Source of the DNA: Liopterus haemorrhoidalis
Taxonomy: Eukaryota > Arthropoda > Insecta > Coleoptera > Dytiscidae
Length of the DNA: 64,000 nt
NCBI GenBank assembly: GCA_963971575.1
Contig: OZ020624.1
Span: 11,556,625 to 11,620,624 of the forward strand
Reading direction: 5' to 3'
Shown: one piece after another, positions 9,408 through 19,315 of the stretch
Position numbering within the stretch: position 1 is the stretch's first letter
Layout of the letters: the number at the start of each line of letters is the position of its first letter
The notes under the pieces: generated by a model
Seen by the model: only the letters and a program-made list of their open reading frames with translations
Databases searched by the model: none
Told to the model about the DNA's origin: nothing
Position numbers and translations under genes: made by a program

Positions 9408-11810
9408 ATGCCGAATGTTAAGGAAAGCTCTAAATATAAAAAAGAATATAATGAAAAAGACATAACATTGGCATTAAATGCTATTCAAAAAGATGGCATG
9501 TCTAAAAATATGGCCTCAAAAAAATTTGGGGTTCCCAGGGCTACGCTCCAATTTCGCTTAAGTGAACAATTCGTAAAAATTGGTCATGGTCCGAATTCTA
9601 TTTTGACGAAAGAGGAGGAAAATATCTTGGTAAAATGGATAATTGAGTGTACAAAAAAGGGCTTCCCTCGCAGAAAAGATGACATATACTTGTCTGTTAA
9701 ACAATTTTTAGATGAAAATCCACGTCAAACTCCTTTTGCAAACAATATACCAGGAAGAGGCTGGTATAGAGCCTTCCTTAAAAGACATCCAAACCTTGCA
9801 GAAAGAACAGTAGAAGGAGTTACACAAGCGAGCGCCAATGTTTCGGAACACGACATAAAAAATTGGTTTCAAAATATACATACATATCTAGCAAATGAAG
9901 GATACGCAGATATATTAAAGGATCCTTCCAGAATTTTTAACGGGGATGAGACGAACTTTCAAATGTGCCCAAAGAACCAAAAAGTTCTCGCTCCAAGAGG
10001 ATGCAGGAACGTATACGAGGTGGACTCGGGACAAGCAAAATTAGCTATAACGGTCATGTTTACTTTTTGTGCAACGGGGGTCGTTACTCCCCCCATGATA
10101 ATATACCCAAACGTCCGTTTAAGAGCTGAGATAACCAATTCAGTACCTTCTTCGTGGGGCATAGGGTTAAGCGATACAGGCTGGATGAAGTCTGAATTGT
10201 TTTATGAGTATATTTCGCAAGTTTTGTATCCGTATCTACAAAAAAATAAAGTAACAATGCCAGTCATATTATTTGTAGATGGCCATAAAACACATTTGGA
10301 CAAAAACGTATCAGCTCTTTGTTCACAGATAGGCATAGTACTAATAGCTTTATATCCAAATGCCACTCGTATTTTGCAGCCTGCAGATGTTGCTGCATTT
10401 CGACCCATAAAGGCAGGTTGGAAAAAAGGGATCTCAGAATGGAGACGAAATAATCCTACACTAGACATAAATAAAGAAAATTTTGCCCCTATACTAAAAC
10501 AAGTAGTTAAGAAATTTAGCGAAAAACCAAGCATTATCCAACATGGATTTCAAGCTTGCGGATTGTATCCATGGGATAGTAGCGCCATTGACTACACTAA
10601 ATGTCTTGGTAAAAATACGTCAGCATTAAAAGAAAATGAATTGCTAAATTTGACCATAACTTATAAAAAATTTAAGGAAATTGTAGGCGAAGAAAAAATA
10701 CAAAAATTTGAAGTGATGAAAAGGGTTACAGAAAATTGTGGAAAAGATTTCTTTATTTTGTATAAATTGTGGCGAGAGTTTACGCATGGAGAAAACGACT
10801 ATAACAACGAACAAGAACGAAACGAAATTGAATTATTTGCGAATGATATTTCTAAGACTGATATTTGTGATTCTCCTAAGAGTAATATTTCTAATTTTCC
10901 TGAGACTGATAATATATCTGCTATTTCAAACAAGGTGACGACTGAAATCTTCAACGCAAATATCGATGATTATGAATCTTTTATTAGCAATGTTCCAATT
11001 ATTACAGAAGATCAGTTACTGAACCTTGATTTAAACTCGAATGTGCAATTTGAAACAGTGGAAGAAAACAAAATTATAGAGATTAGTAAAAGTGACCAAA
11101 ATATCAATAATAGTAACGACACTTTGAACCAAAGGTCACTTCAAGAAGTTTTGTATTGGCCCGAGAAACCATCTAGAAAAGGGAAAAGAAAAATAGAGAG
11201 AAGACATTATGTCTTAACGTCCGACGAATTTCAAAAACAAATTAAAGAAAAAGAAGAAAAAGTAAGAGTAGAACAAGAAAATAAAGAAGAAAGAAAAAGA
11301 ATTAGATTACTCAATAAATCAAAGAAAGAAAACGAAAATAAGAAAATAAATAAGAGAACTAATAAAAAAATTAGTAAGAAGTTGAAAGACTTGGAAACAA
11401 TAATTATAAATCCTAATATACCCACTAAAGAAATCGAACATCCTGAAACACCCATGGAAGAAATTGAAAATCCTGATACACCCAATGCAGACATTGAACG
11501 TCTGGAAATACCTGCTAAAGAAACTGAATGGTCTAAAATGCCCCATGAAGAAACTAAGATAAAACGAGAAAAAATAAATATTATTTCTATTGAAGATGTT
11601 ACGTCAAAATACAGTGTACCTTCTGATGCGGTAACTACCGGAATGTGTTTTATATGTACTTATAATATAAATAGCATTAATTTTGGTACAAAATGTCGTT
11701 ACTGTACCAGAGCTTATCATACAAGATGTTTGAAGAGTAGACCATCAAATTCAACTGAAACTAGTTTTTTTATTTGCAATAGTTGTGTAGAAAAATATAA
11801 GTCGAAATAA
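9408..11810 (+). CDS. pogo-like transposase with C-terminal PHD-like zinc finger
   Basis: An 800-residue protein with no internal stop. The N-terminus (about residues 11-52) is a Psq-type helix-turn-helix; residues about 62-131 resemble a CENP-B-type DNA-binding helix-turn-helix. The DDE_1 catalytic core follows, with D180 in GDETNF, D291 in FVDGHKTH and D327 in LQPADVAAF, the DDD triad of pogo transposases. After an acidic Asn/Ser-rich linker comes a Lys/Glu-rich likely coiled coil (about 610-675), then four to five degenerate 12-residue repeats with a (T/I)P..E(I/T)E pattern (about 670-720). A Cys4-His-Cys3-like PHD/RING finger (about 747-795) contains CFICT, CRYC, YHTRC and CNSC. Family members bind the terminal repeats and catalyse cut-and-paste at TA. 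The protein is longer than a minimal pogo transposase (about 500 aa) because of the tail. A host CENP-B-like gene is less likely because the ORF sits inside matching TIRs with TA duplications. Confidence 0.92.
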   Translation: MPNVKESSKYKKEYNEKDITLALNAIQKDGMSKNMASKKFGVPRATLQFRLSEQFVKIGHGPNSILTKEEENILVKWIIECTKKGFPRRKDDIYLSVKQFLDENPRQTPFANNIPGRGWYRAFLKRHPNLAERTVEGVTQASANVSEHDIKNWFQNIHTYLANEGYADILKDPSRIFNGDETNFQMCPKNQKVLAPRGCRNVYEVDSGQAKLAITVMFTFCATGVVTPPMIIYPNVRLRAEITNSVPSSWGIGLSDTGWMKSELFYEYISQVLYPYLQKNKVTMPVILFVDGHKTHLDKNVSALCSQIGIVLIALYPNATRILQPADVAAFRPIKAGWKKGISEWRRNNPTLDINKENFAPILKQVVKKFSEKPSIIQHGFQACGLYPWDSSAIDYTKCLGKNTSALKENELLNLTITYKKFKEIVGEEKIQKFEVMKRVTENCGKDFFILYKLWREFTHGENDYNNEQERNEIELFANDISKTDICDSPKSNISNFPETDNISAISNKVTTEIFNANIDDYESFISNVPIITEDQLLNLDLNSNVQFETVEENKIIEISKSDQNINNSNDTLNQRSLQEVLYWPEKPSRKGKRKIERRHYVLTSDEFQKQIKEKEEKVRVEQENKEERKRIRLLNKSKKENENKKINKRTNKKISKKLKDLETIIINPNIPTKEIEHPETPMEEIENPDTPNADIERLEIPAKETEWSKMPHEETKIKREKINIISIEDVTSKYSVPSDAVTTGMCFICTYNINSINFGTKCRYCTRAYHTRCLKSRPSNSTETSFFICNSCVEKYKSK

Positions 11811-12084
11811 TTGTTTTATCATACAGGAAAAAGTAATACTCATAAGAACTTCTTTTTTAATCATTAAAATAATTTTTTGTTTTAATTATTCATAAAAACA
11901 TATATTTTTCAAGAATATAATTATATGTAGTAGGTATACCTGCTCACACCTTTAATGTATGATTTTTGTTTGTATAATAAAATTATTCATTATATTCTTA
12001 TATTTTTGAATACCTATACCACTTATACCACTTAGTAATTTCTCTTAATAATGTAAAAAAAAACAATATAAATCGAAAAAATGT

Positions 12085-12332
12085 AAGTGCCAATTACTGT
12101 GTTAGGAATATGCCAATAACTGTGTCTCGTATGCCAATAACTATGCCATTCTGCTTTATTTTATTTAAATAAAATTTGCATAAATACTACAAAAATAAGA
12201 TTTATTTCAGCATAGGTTTTTAAAAGTACAATGTATGAGAATGACAAATCAATCATTATATTAACCATATATGGATTAGTATAATTTTCAAAGATTAAAA
12301 TTAACAGGGATTTTCTTAAACTGCCAATTACT
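12085..12332. promoter_or_regulatory. Right subterminal TGCCAATAACT repeat cluster of the pogo-like element
   Basis: Copies of TGCCAATTACTGTG, TGCCAATAACTGTG and TGCCAATAACTATG at 12088-12150, and CTGCCAATTACTGTACC at 12321. They mirror the left cluster and merge into the right TIR. Confidence 0.55.
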
Positions 12333-12492
12333 GTACCTCTTACCCTATGTAAATTTTTCTATTTGACATATATATTTTGGTTGCCACGATGAAACATGAA
12401 ACAATCACGGAGCTCGTTATTACTTGAGAAATACAAATCCAGTTTAGTTTCGCTTAAACCTAAACAGAGTATACAAAAAACTGATGTGAAGT

Positions 12493-12620
12493 GTGAATTT
12501 TCACATATTTTAGGATTTTGTAGATATATATTAAGTGTAAGAAGCCAACATAATATTGGATGTCTAGGAACATTTGTTCTATAATCACATCAAAATCAAC
12601 AGTTTTTTGATAATCACTTT
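12493..12620 (+). repeat. Dispersed repeat left-end module, copy 2
   Basis: Shares 'GTAAGAAGCCAACATAATA' and CAGTTTTTTGATAA-type sequence with 1950-2035, preceded by TTTTAGGATTTTGTAGATAT. Noncoding. Confidence 0.6.
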
Positions 12621-12659
12621 TCTTAACAACTTTGTTACAACTTTTATAACAACTTTGAA

Positions 12660-12856
12660 ACCATTGTAATACTATGCCCCCACGCCATATTATTGAAGTT
12701 TTTTAAATAAAATTCTACGATCAAGTGTTTCAAATGCTCTTTGGAGATCTAAGAAAACCGCAACAATATATTCATCAAGTGTATTTTTCCAATCAGAGAT
12801 AGTAAATTGTATGGACGTTTCACATGAATGATTACGCCTAAAACCCGATTGAAAAG
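12660..12856 (-). pseudogene. Reverse transcriptase fragment (CR1/Jockey superfamily)
   Basis: The minus strand encodes about 60 residues of an RT: SGFR-x-x-HSCETSIQ, then VAVFLDLQRAFETLDRRILFKKL and YGV. This spans the fingers-palm region that contains the first catalytic aspartate (FLDLQRAF). The second catalytic block and all other domains are missing. It is a short truncated copy lying between two repeat left-end modules. Confidence 0.7.
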
Positions 12857-12903
12857 TTAATATAAAAACAATTAAAAAAATTGATGTTAGTGTGAATATT
12901 CAC

Positions 12904-13797
12904 ACATTTCAGGGTTTCGCAGGTATATAATAAGTGAAGGCGGTATGCTGAGTGTGTAGGACAAATTTTACTTTGTAGTAATCACGGCAAAATGAACGAT
13001 ATTTTTAAAATAATTTATTGTCTGTTAATCATATAATAAGACTGGTTATTAAATTTACGCTCTTAAAAATTAAATACAACATTTGTTAAAATATAACTAG
13101 AATTTTGACAAAATAATTTCAACATAATAAAAATGAAAAAAAAAAAAACAGAAAAAATAAAATTCACTCCCGTACTCGAACTCGAAACCCTTCGTTTTTC
13201 AGCTCATTTTAGCAGTGCTCTAACCCATTACGCTATCGCACGCTTTGCATGTGAGTGTCTTAGATTGGTATAACTTTTGTACTTTGTGAACCAAAAACCA
13301 CAAAAAATGCGTTATTTTTCGAAAACATAATCTAATCAAAAATTCCTGTTGTACTATTTCGGTTCACACCAATATACATTACTTAGAATTTTTTTAGATT
13401 TTTAGTTTAAACCATCTGGGCTACAGGGTGTGGAACAAAAATTTTTTTGCACAATTTTGGCAGAAATCTTATCAAAAGAATTTATTTTGCAAAAATAAAA
13501 ATTTGATCGTTAATCCACGTACTAAGGGCTTTCATTTGATACCCTACTCCCTACCCCCCTAAAAAATATTTTTGTTTTCGATGAGAACATATTTGTTTAT
13601 ATTTTTAGGGGGGTATGTTTTTTAGATGTTTTAGTATTTTTCCTATGTGCGGGTCAAAGAGTTGTATAAGCATGCCAAATTTCAACTCTCTAGGTTTAGC
13701 CGTTTGGCTACAATTTTTACCGAACAGACAGACAGACATACGACAAAATGACGGTTATAAGGGTTTTTTGGTCATACCTACAAAACCCTAAAAATGG
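12904..13797 (+). mobile_element. Non-autonomous TIR element (repeat family A, copy 3, most complete)
   Basis: Left end TTTCAGGGTTTCGCAGGTAT and right end ATACCTACAAAACCCTAAAA are inverted repeats of each other with few mismatches. The right half (13255-13797) is the family A block also found at 985-1757 and 7005-7410. The middle holds a tRNA-like segment on the minus strand. It encodes no protein, so it would be a trans-mobilised element. No clear target duplication could be fixed. Confidence 0.55.
13165..13247 (-). repeat. tRNA-like segment with A and B boxes (SINE-like)
   Basis: On the minus strand, TAGCGTAATGG (13225-13235) matches the Pol III A-box consensus and GAGTTCGAGTAC (13172-13183) is close to the B box; their spacing is tRNA-like. 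The flanking bases do not pair into a convincing acceptor stem and no CCA context is present, so I call it tRNA-derived rather than a functional tRNA gene. Confidence 0.5.
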
Positions 13798-14104
13798 ATA
13801 AAAATCAATATGACAAATCAATCATTTGCCGCCATAGACCAGCAAGGTAAGTACATATTTACAATATTGTTTTAAAGTGAAATTATTTAAATTATTTTTA
13901 TATCCTCTATTTATGTTGTTTACCTACATATTAATATAAAAAATGTTGTGGCATTAACTAAAATGACGGTTAATGGTGAGTTCTAAATACCAAAATCAAA
14001 AGTTTAATGATGAATTACCAAACTTATTAGTTAGTGAAATTGTTTTGTTTTATGATTAAAAGTTTATGAACTTTTTCAAAGTAGGTAATATTTAATACCT
14101 AGGG

Positions 14105-14540
14105 CAGTGATGGCGAACCTATGACACGCGTGTCACGGGTGACACGCCAAGAGTTTTTGGGTGACACGCATCTTTTACGGACGGTCTTCGGCCAAGAACA
14201 GTGAACGCATCTGGGCTCCAGTGTTTGTCGACTTGAGGTCGAAACTTGAGAATCTGGAAAGAAATCGTTTGGAGAAAAAAGTGCCACTACGAACAGGAAA
14301 TTTGGAGTGCTTGGAACCGATTACCGGACACTTGTATCACTTTGGAAAATCTAGCGATGGCTGAATTCACAATTTTTCCCTCTACGCACGTTTGTAAGAT
14401 TTTATTCTCGGCGTTAAATAATAAAACCAATAAAAGAAACCGACTGACAGATGAAGTTAGTACCGGTTGCTTAGGCTTGAAGGGTACAAAATACCAACGT
14501 TCAACTGAAGATTTAGCAAATGTAATTCAGCACCAAATAA
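14105..14540 (+). pseudogene. Internally deleted hAT element with dimerisation-domain remnant
   Basis: Starts CAGTGATGGCGAACCTATG followed by CACGCGTG-type palindromic sequence, the look of a hAT left terminus. After a short coding scrap, the segment around 14360-14530 reads as the C-terminal dimerisation region of a ZBED5/GTF2IRD2-type hAT transposase: FPSTHVCKILFSALNNK, KRNRLTDE, then a C/L-rich stretch. The BED finger and catalytic domain are gone. It runs straight into a second, different hAT remnant at 14585. Confidence 0.55.
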
Positions 14541-14584
14541 TCATTTGTTTTTGCTTTTTTAAGTACTTGGCTAGTTGCGTCTAC

Positions 14585-15612
14585 CCATCGTTGGCAGGTA
14601 CACCGAAAACACTTGAACGGACTACCTGTTATTAAGGCTTTGTCGGACACAAGATGGTCAGCTCGACATGATGCTGTAAGGGCTGTAAATAGGGGATATA
14701 TTGAAACTATTTCTGCACTGGAAGAGTTGGAAGTTGATGAAAATCAGCCACTAAACAGCAGACTTGAAGCGGGAGGATATTTGAAGAAATTTATAAAATT
14801 GGAAACCACCATCTTATTGGAAATGTGGGACACAATTTTAGAAAGATTCCAGAAAACGAATTTATCTCTTCAAGAGGGAAGACTATCTTTGAATTCAGCT
14901 GTGCAGTTGTTGAAGTCTCTTCTTGAATTTGTCAAAAGTCAGCGCACGGAGTTTGAATACTACGCAGAAAAAGGAAAAATGAAATGTTCAGTTAAAGACT
15001 ACAAAGAGTCTTCAAAACGACCTCTGACTTTTTTGTCAAAACGACACAAAATTCTTGCCCAGAGAAAATTTTAAGGTTAACGTGTTTCTTGTTATTATTG
15101 ATAACATATCTTCAGCTCTTCAACATCGTTTAGATGCATATAAAGATGTTCAAGATATATTTGGTTTTTTTGCTAACCTAACCGATCTTTGCAATGATGA
15201 CATCAAAAAGGCAGCAACAAACTTAATGACAAAATATTCCGATGATTTTGAGGACTGTTTTCCGTCCGAATTAGTTCAGTTTGAAGAACTTTTCAAAACT
15301 GTCGATGGAAAAGAACAGTAAGATACACCAAGTTCCTCACAATATATGAATAATGAACTAAGAATGTTCTTGTTTTTGAATGAAAATAAATATACTCAAA
15401 GTTTTCCTAATGTTCACATAGCGCTGCGCATCTATCTCTCCATGATGGTATCCAACTGTAGTGGAGAGCGTTCGTTTTCGAAGTTTAAGAGATTGAAAAA
15501 TGAACTTCGAAGTTCAATGGGACAGCAGAGACTCACTCTACTCTCTCTTATGAGCATAGAGAATGAAACTGTAAGCTCATTAAGCTTTTCGGAGTTGATA
15601 GATTATTATTAT
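14585..15612 (+). pseudogene. Decayed hAT transposase (ZMYM1-like type)
   Basis: Three consecutive open pieces on the plus strand line up as one transposase. The first (STHRW, then KALSDTRWSARHDAV, to 15074) is the region with the conserved DTRWS motif. The second (about 15068-15321) is a helical spacer with CFPSELVQFEEL. The third (15346-15612) is the hAT dimerisation domain: NVHIALRIYLSMMVSNCSGERSFSKFKRLKNELRSSM, then QQRLTLLSLMSIE. The frames shift at about 15060 and between 15321 and 15346. The N-terminus with zinc finger and first catalytic residue is missing. The last residues before the stop come from the tail of the LINE inserted immediately downstream. Confidence 0.8.
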
Positions 15613-15953
15613 TATAATTATTAAGAGCAGAAGTCATAAGACTTGTATAGCTCTAAATACTGTACAATTATGAGTATGTGCAAAAACAAAATACATATAC
15701 AAAAAGTAAACAAAGTAACTAAACAAAATAACAAAGTAACTAAAAGTTAAACTAAACCTTAAAAGTAAACTTAGACTAAAAAAAGAAAAAAATAACAAAT
15801 TTATTGTCCAATGGCTAAATATAAATCTAAATTGTTCTTAAAATTGTTCACACTAGTCGAAGACATAACATATTCAGGTAGATTGCTCCAAAGTTTAAAA
15901 ATACTGTTTATTAAAAAATTAGAACGCACACTTTTTTTAAAAACCTCATGTTT

Positions 15954-17100
15954 TTACTTAAAAATATGTCCACGCAGACGGCAATCACTATTGAGGGTGA
16001 AAAGATGCGATAAATCGCACTTAAAATCTCCACACACTATTTTAAAAAATGTAATGATGTCACCTCTCAGCCTGCGATGTTCTAAAGATGTTAATCTCAA
16101 AATTGCTAATCTGTTATCGTAGCACAAATGTCTAATCACTGGACACAATTTTGTAGCACGCCGTTGAACCTTCTCCATTAAGTTTATATCCCTTCTTAAA
16201 TACGGAGACAAAACTGACACAGCAATCTCCAAATGCGGTCTTATGTATGTAATATACAATTTTCGCACTAGTTCCGGTGACGGCTGATAAAAGGATCTTG
16301 ATATCAAGTATAAGACATAGTTAGCCCTTTTCACTGCTTTTAAAACTTGCGAGGACCATTGCATGTCTGAAGTGACAGTTATTCCAAGATCAATTTGTTC
16401 AGTGACTTGTTTAATTGGAACAGTATTTAATTTGTAGCAATATTTAGGATTATTGCGACCGCAATGTAAGACGGTAGTTTTCTGTAGATTGAGAGATAAA
16501 AGCCAATCGTTAGACCATAAAAAAATTAAATTAATGTCATCCTGTACAGTCTTGAATCTATTTGAAAAATTGTAGATTTTGATGTCATTTGCATACATGC
16601 TGCAGGGATAAGAGATACAAGCTTTTAAGTCAGCTACATAGATTAAGAAAAGCAAGGGGCCAAGCACAGATCCTTGTGGAACACCACTAAGTACAGGCCG
16701 TTGTTCCGATAACTTGTTACCAATTTTAACTTGGAAAAATAGGTCGGTTAAGAAGGCTTTGATCCAATGTAGCAGCTTTCCACGTATACCATAATGTTCC
16801 AGCTTGTGTAACAATCTTCTGATTGGAACTTTGTCAAAAGCTCGCGAGAAGTCCAAATAAATAATGTCCAGAGGCATAGATCGATCATGTGCCTTTGTCC
16901 AGAAGTCGGTTGAGGAAAGCATATTTGATGTAACTGAGCGCCCAGGAAGAAAACCATGTTGCTCTTCAGGAAGAACTTCATTTTGAAATAAAAAGCTAGT
17001 GAGAGTCTCAGCAATAATTCGCTCCATAACTTTCCTAACATTAGACCCAACACTTACAGGGCGGTAATTGCTAGCTAATAGTTTGTCACCTTTTTTAAAT
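15954..17100 (-). pseudogene. LINE ORF2, reverse transcriptase domain with YAND active site
   Basis: Continuation of ORF2. It reads NYRPVS, EEQHGFLPGRSV, IIYLDFSRAFDKV (first catalytic Asp), GIRGKLLHWIKAFL, SGVPQGSVLGPLLFLIYV, then YANDIKIY where LINE RTs have (F/Y)ADD. The Asp-to-Asn change removes one of the two paired metal-binding aspartates and should inactivate polymerisation. The thumb (IDLGITVTSDMQWSSQV, RPHLEIAVSVLSP) and a short C-terminal region follow. There is no RNase H, fitting the CR1/Jockey superfamily. Confidence 0.85.
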
Positions 17101-17159
17101 ATAGGTGTAACGTGTGCTGATCGACTTGGGTAAAATTCCTGTTTCTAGAGATGTTACCA

Positions 17160-18560
17160 TCATCTTGCGCAGCACCTTGCACGCTTGCACCTTTTTAAAA
17201 CTACAGATGGAATTCCATCCGGCACAGGAGAAGAAGACTCTTTAAGTTTATTTAATTCCTTAAGTACGTTCTCAGGTGTAATATTTACTGTTTCCAAAGA
17301 GGCAGTAACACGAGTTTCTGGATCCAGCGCTGGTAATACATTATCTGATTCGATAGTAAATGCTTTACTGAATTCTGCAGCAAATAATTCAGCGACTTCA
17401 GCAGGTGAAGCACATGTCTCGCCCGTGGTATTTTTAAGAACTGGAGTGGTTACTTTTGAATCCAGGTTTGACCGGACATAGCTGTAAAAAGCTTTTGGAC
17501 CTTTATTAAGAAGTGCAGATTCATAAGATCTGCGTGCCGCACGTAGTTCGCTTGTAAGTTGGTTCGATATTTTCCGATGCTCACTGAAATCGTCGACAGA
17601 TTTGGAAGACTTGTATTTTTTCCATATTTTATTCTTTAATTTATGGAGTTTGAATAAATCGTGATTAAACCATGGTTTACGATATGAAACTTGATGTTTA
17701 GTCAACGGCGCATGTGAATTAATTACATCTGATACAGTCTGACAAAAATTTTCCCAATTATCGGTAAAATCTTGGCCAAAGTTCCAATCACAAGAAGCCA
17801 AATCATCAGCCAAATTGGTAAAATTCGCCTTCCAGATATTCCTACGGAACTTTTTATGATCCGTAGTTGTAGCGGTTAACTGAATATCGGTTAAGAGACA
17901 CGCATGATCCGAGATTCCTATAGGTGAAAGATATTGAATGTCGCCAACCAGACTCGAATCGTTAACAAGTAATAAATCCAGTGTTGAAGTTTTCTGATTT
18001 TTACGAAATCGTGTAGGCTTAGTGACAAGTTGATCGACATTATTACTCAGTACATCAATAAGCAAAGCAGAAGTGGAGTCAGTGCTATCCAAGTTGGTAA
18101 GCGGCCATTTTATATCGGGCAAATTAAAGTCTGCAAAAATTAAAACATTATTGTACTTTTCGTTAACCAGCTGAATATTTTCAAACAGGGTCACATTATC
18201 CTCGTGAGTAGACGTATTTGGGCGATAGATATTGACAATAATTAACGAAATATTATCGATACGTACTTTTAACCATAGAGATTCGGTGTTTGGTATCCTA
18301 ATATCAAGATTCTCGATATACTCACTCTTAAATATTGAGCTTTTCAAATAAGCGCACACTCCTCCTCCTCGCTGACTAACACGATCACAATGAAAAAGTA
18401 CATAGCCAGGGATGTCAACAAGTGAGTTAGGATGAGCAGGACAAAGCCAAGTTTCAGAAATGAGTATACAAGAAGGATTTAAGGAATTCAAAGTGAGCAT
18501 TAGGTCATCGTATTTGGCCAGTAGAGAACACAGATTCGTATAGAAAACAGGGACCTGGTA
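17160..18560 (-). pseudogene. LINE ORF2, endonuclease domain and start of RT
   Basis: The frame is open from about 18560, upstream of the first Met at 18500. It encodes an apurinic-like endonuclease: ISETWLCP, RGGGVCAYLK, VNIYRPN, then FADFNLPDI, TLDLLLVND and PIGISDHACL, whose Glu, Asn and SDH motifs are the usual catalytic residues. After a linker (RKPWFNHDLF, KNKIWKKYK) the start of the RT is seen: SPVPDGIPSVVLKRC. The frame ends at 17160, and the next part continues in another frame, so one or two frameshifts lie in about 17100-17165. Confidence 0.85.
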
Positions 18561-18568
18561 AACGGTAT

Positions 18569-19315
18569 TTAATTTTTTGAAATCGGATTTACTTTTTTGA
18601 TTATATTTGGAATATGGTTAATATACTTGATCGTAATGTCGGTTTCACCATCAGCTATACGTTTATTAAGTTCTTCGCGTAGCTGTTGTAGATACTGTAG
18701 TTGTCTTGGTGTCTGATCATCGCGAAAGACTATCCTATTATATTTCGATGCAGCTAAACGATTTTTATTCCTCCAGACAGTTTTAATAGCTGACGAACTA
18801 TTAAGTGCAATTTTAATCGGGCGTGGTTTTCCATTTGTAGAACCTTTTCCTAAACGTCGCACGGAGCTGGCTGTTACATTAGCATCATTGGTAGCGGTGT
18901 GCAAGATATTGTTGACGGTTACCAAATCGCTCATTTGGGCGTTATCGCTAGGAGATTCAGGGACACCAAAGATCAATAGATTTTTTTCCCGACTCATACG
19001 GTCTCGTAGTTCGGATAAAACGTCTTCGAAAATTTTAGGCTCCAAGATGTTGGCAGGAGATTCTAACTTTTTTTCCATAGCATCCAATCTAGACGTTACA
19101 GATTGCAATAAATTCTTGAGCTCGGAATGTTTATCAGTAACTTCGGAACAATCTGTGCAGAAATAGCGAACACATTTTGATTTTAGTCTAGTGATGCGTT
19201 TGACGTCATCATTAGACAAGCTGGAACATACGGTATGAACACGTTCCTTACACATATCGCAGGTGACACACGTTTCCTTATCAGTTACCGGCTTGCTACA
19301 ATTTGGACAATGCAT
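18569..19315 (-). CDS. LINE ORF1 protein with PHD-like zinc finger
   Basis: A 248-residue intact frame. Residues about 1-57 hold a PHD-like finger (CPNCSKPV, CDMCKERVHTVC, CTDC). A short coiled coil follows (about 60-95). The C-terminal half contains NLLIFGVPES, a VRRLGK segment, RPIKIAL and a basic region typical of ORF1 proteins of CR1/Rex-like LINEs and of the FP25-type fold. ORF1 proteins bind the element RNA. It lies just upstream of ORF2 on the same strand, with its stop at the point where ORF2 begins. The other option, a stand-alone PHD gene, is unlikely given the following EN-RT. Confidence 0.8.
   Translation of the reverse strand: MHCPNCSKPVTDKETCVTCDMCKERVHTVCSSLSNDDVKRITRLKSKCVRYFCTDCSEVTDKHSELKNLLQSVTSRLDAMEKKLESPANILEPKIFEDVLSELRDRMSREKNLLIFGVPESPSDNAQMSDLVTVNNILHTATNDANVTASSVRRLGKGSTNGKPRPIKIALNSSSAIKTVWRNKNRLAASKYNRIVFRDDQTPRQLQYLQQLREELNKRIADGETDITIKYINHIPNIIKKVNPISKN

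Larger units (their letters stand above)
8655..12345 (+). mobile_element. Complete pogo/Tigger-like DNA transposon
   Basis: The ends GGGTAAGAGGTACAG and CTGTACCTCTTACCC are perfect inverted repeats for 15-16 bp and nearly so for about 26 bp, extending to TTGGCAG. They are flanked by TA on both sides (8653-8654 and 12346-12347), the target duplication of the Tc1/mariner/pogo group. Both subterminal regions carry many copies of TGCCAATAACT or its complement: about 8670-8690, 9045-9105, 9215-9265 on the left and 12085-12150, 12321-12332 on the right. The interior encodes one long intact transposase. Length 3691 bp. Everything needed in cis and trans appears present. Confidence 0.9.

Noticed and set aside
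9408..11810. A domesticated CENP-B/jerky-like host gene
   Set aside because: The ORF lies inside matching TIRs with TA duplications and subterminal repeats, which indicates an intact transposon.
13165..13247. A functional tRNA gene
   Set aside because: A and B boxes fit, but no convincing acceptor stem can be paired, and the segment is embedded in a repeat; a tRNA-derived repeat is more likely.
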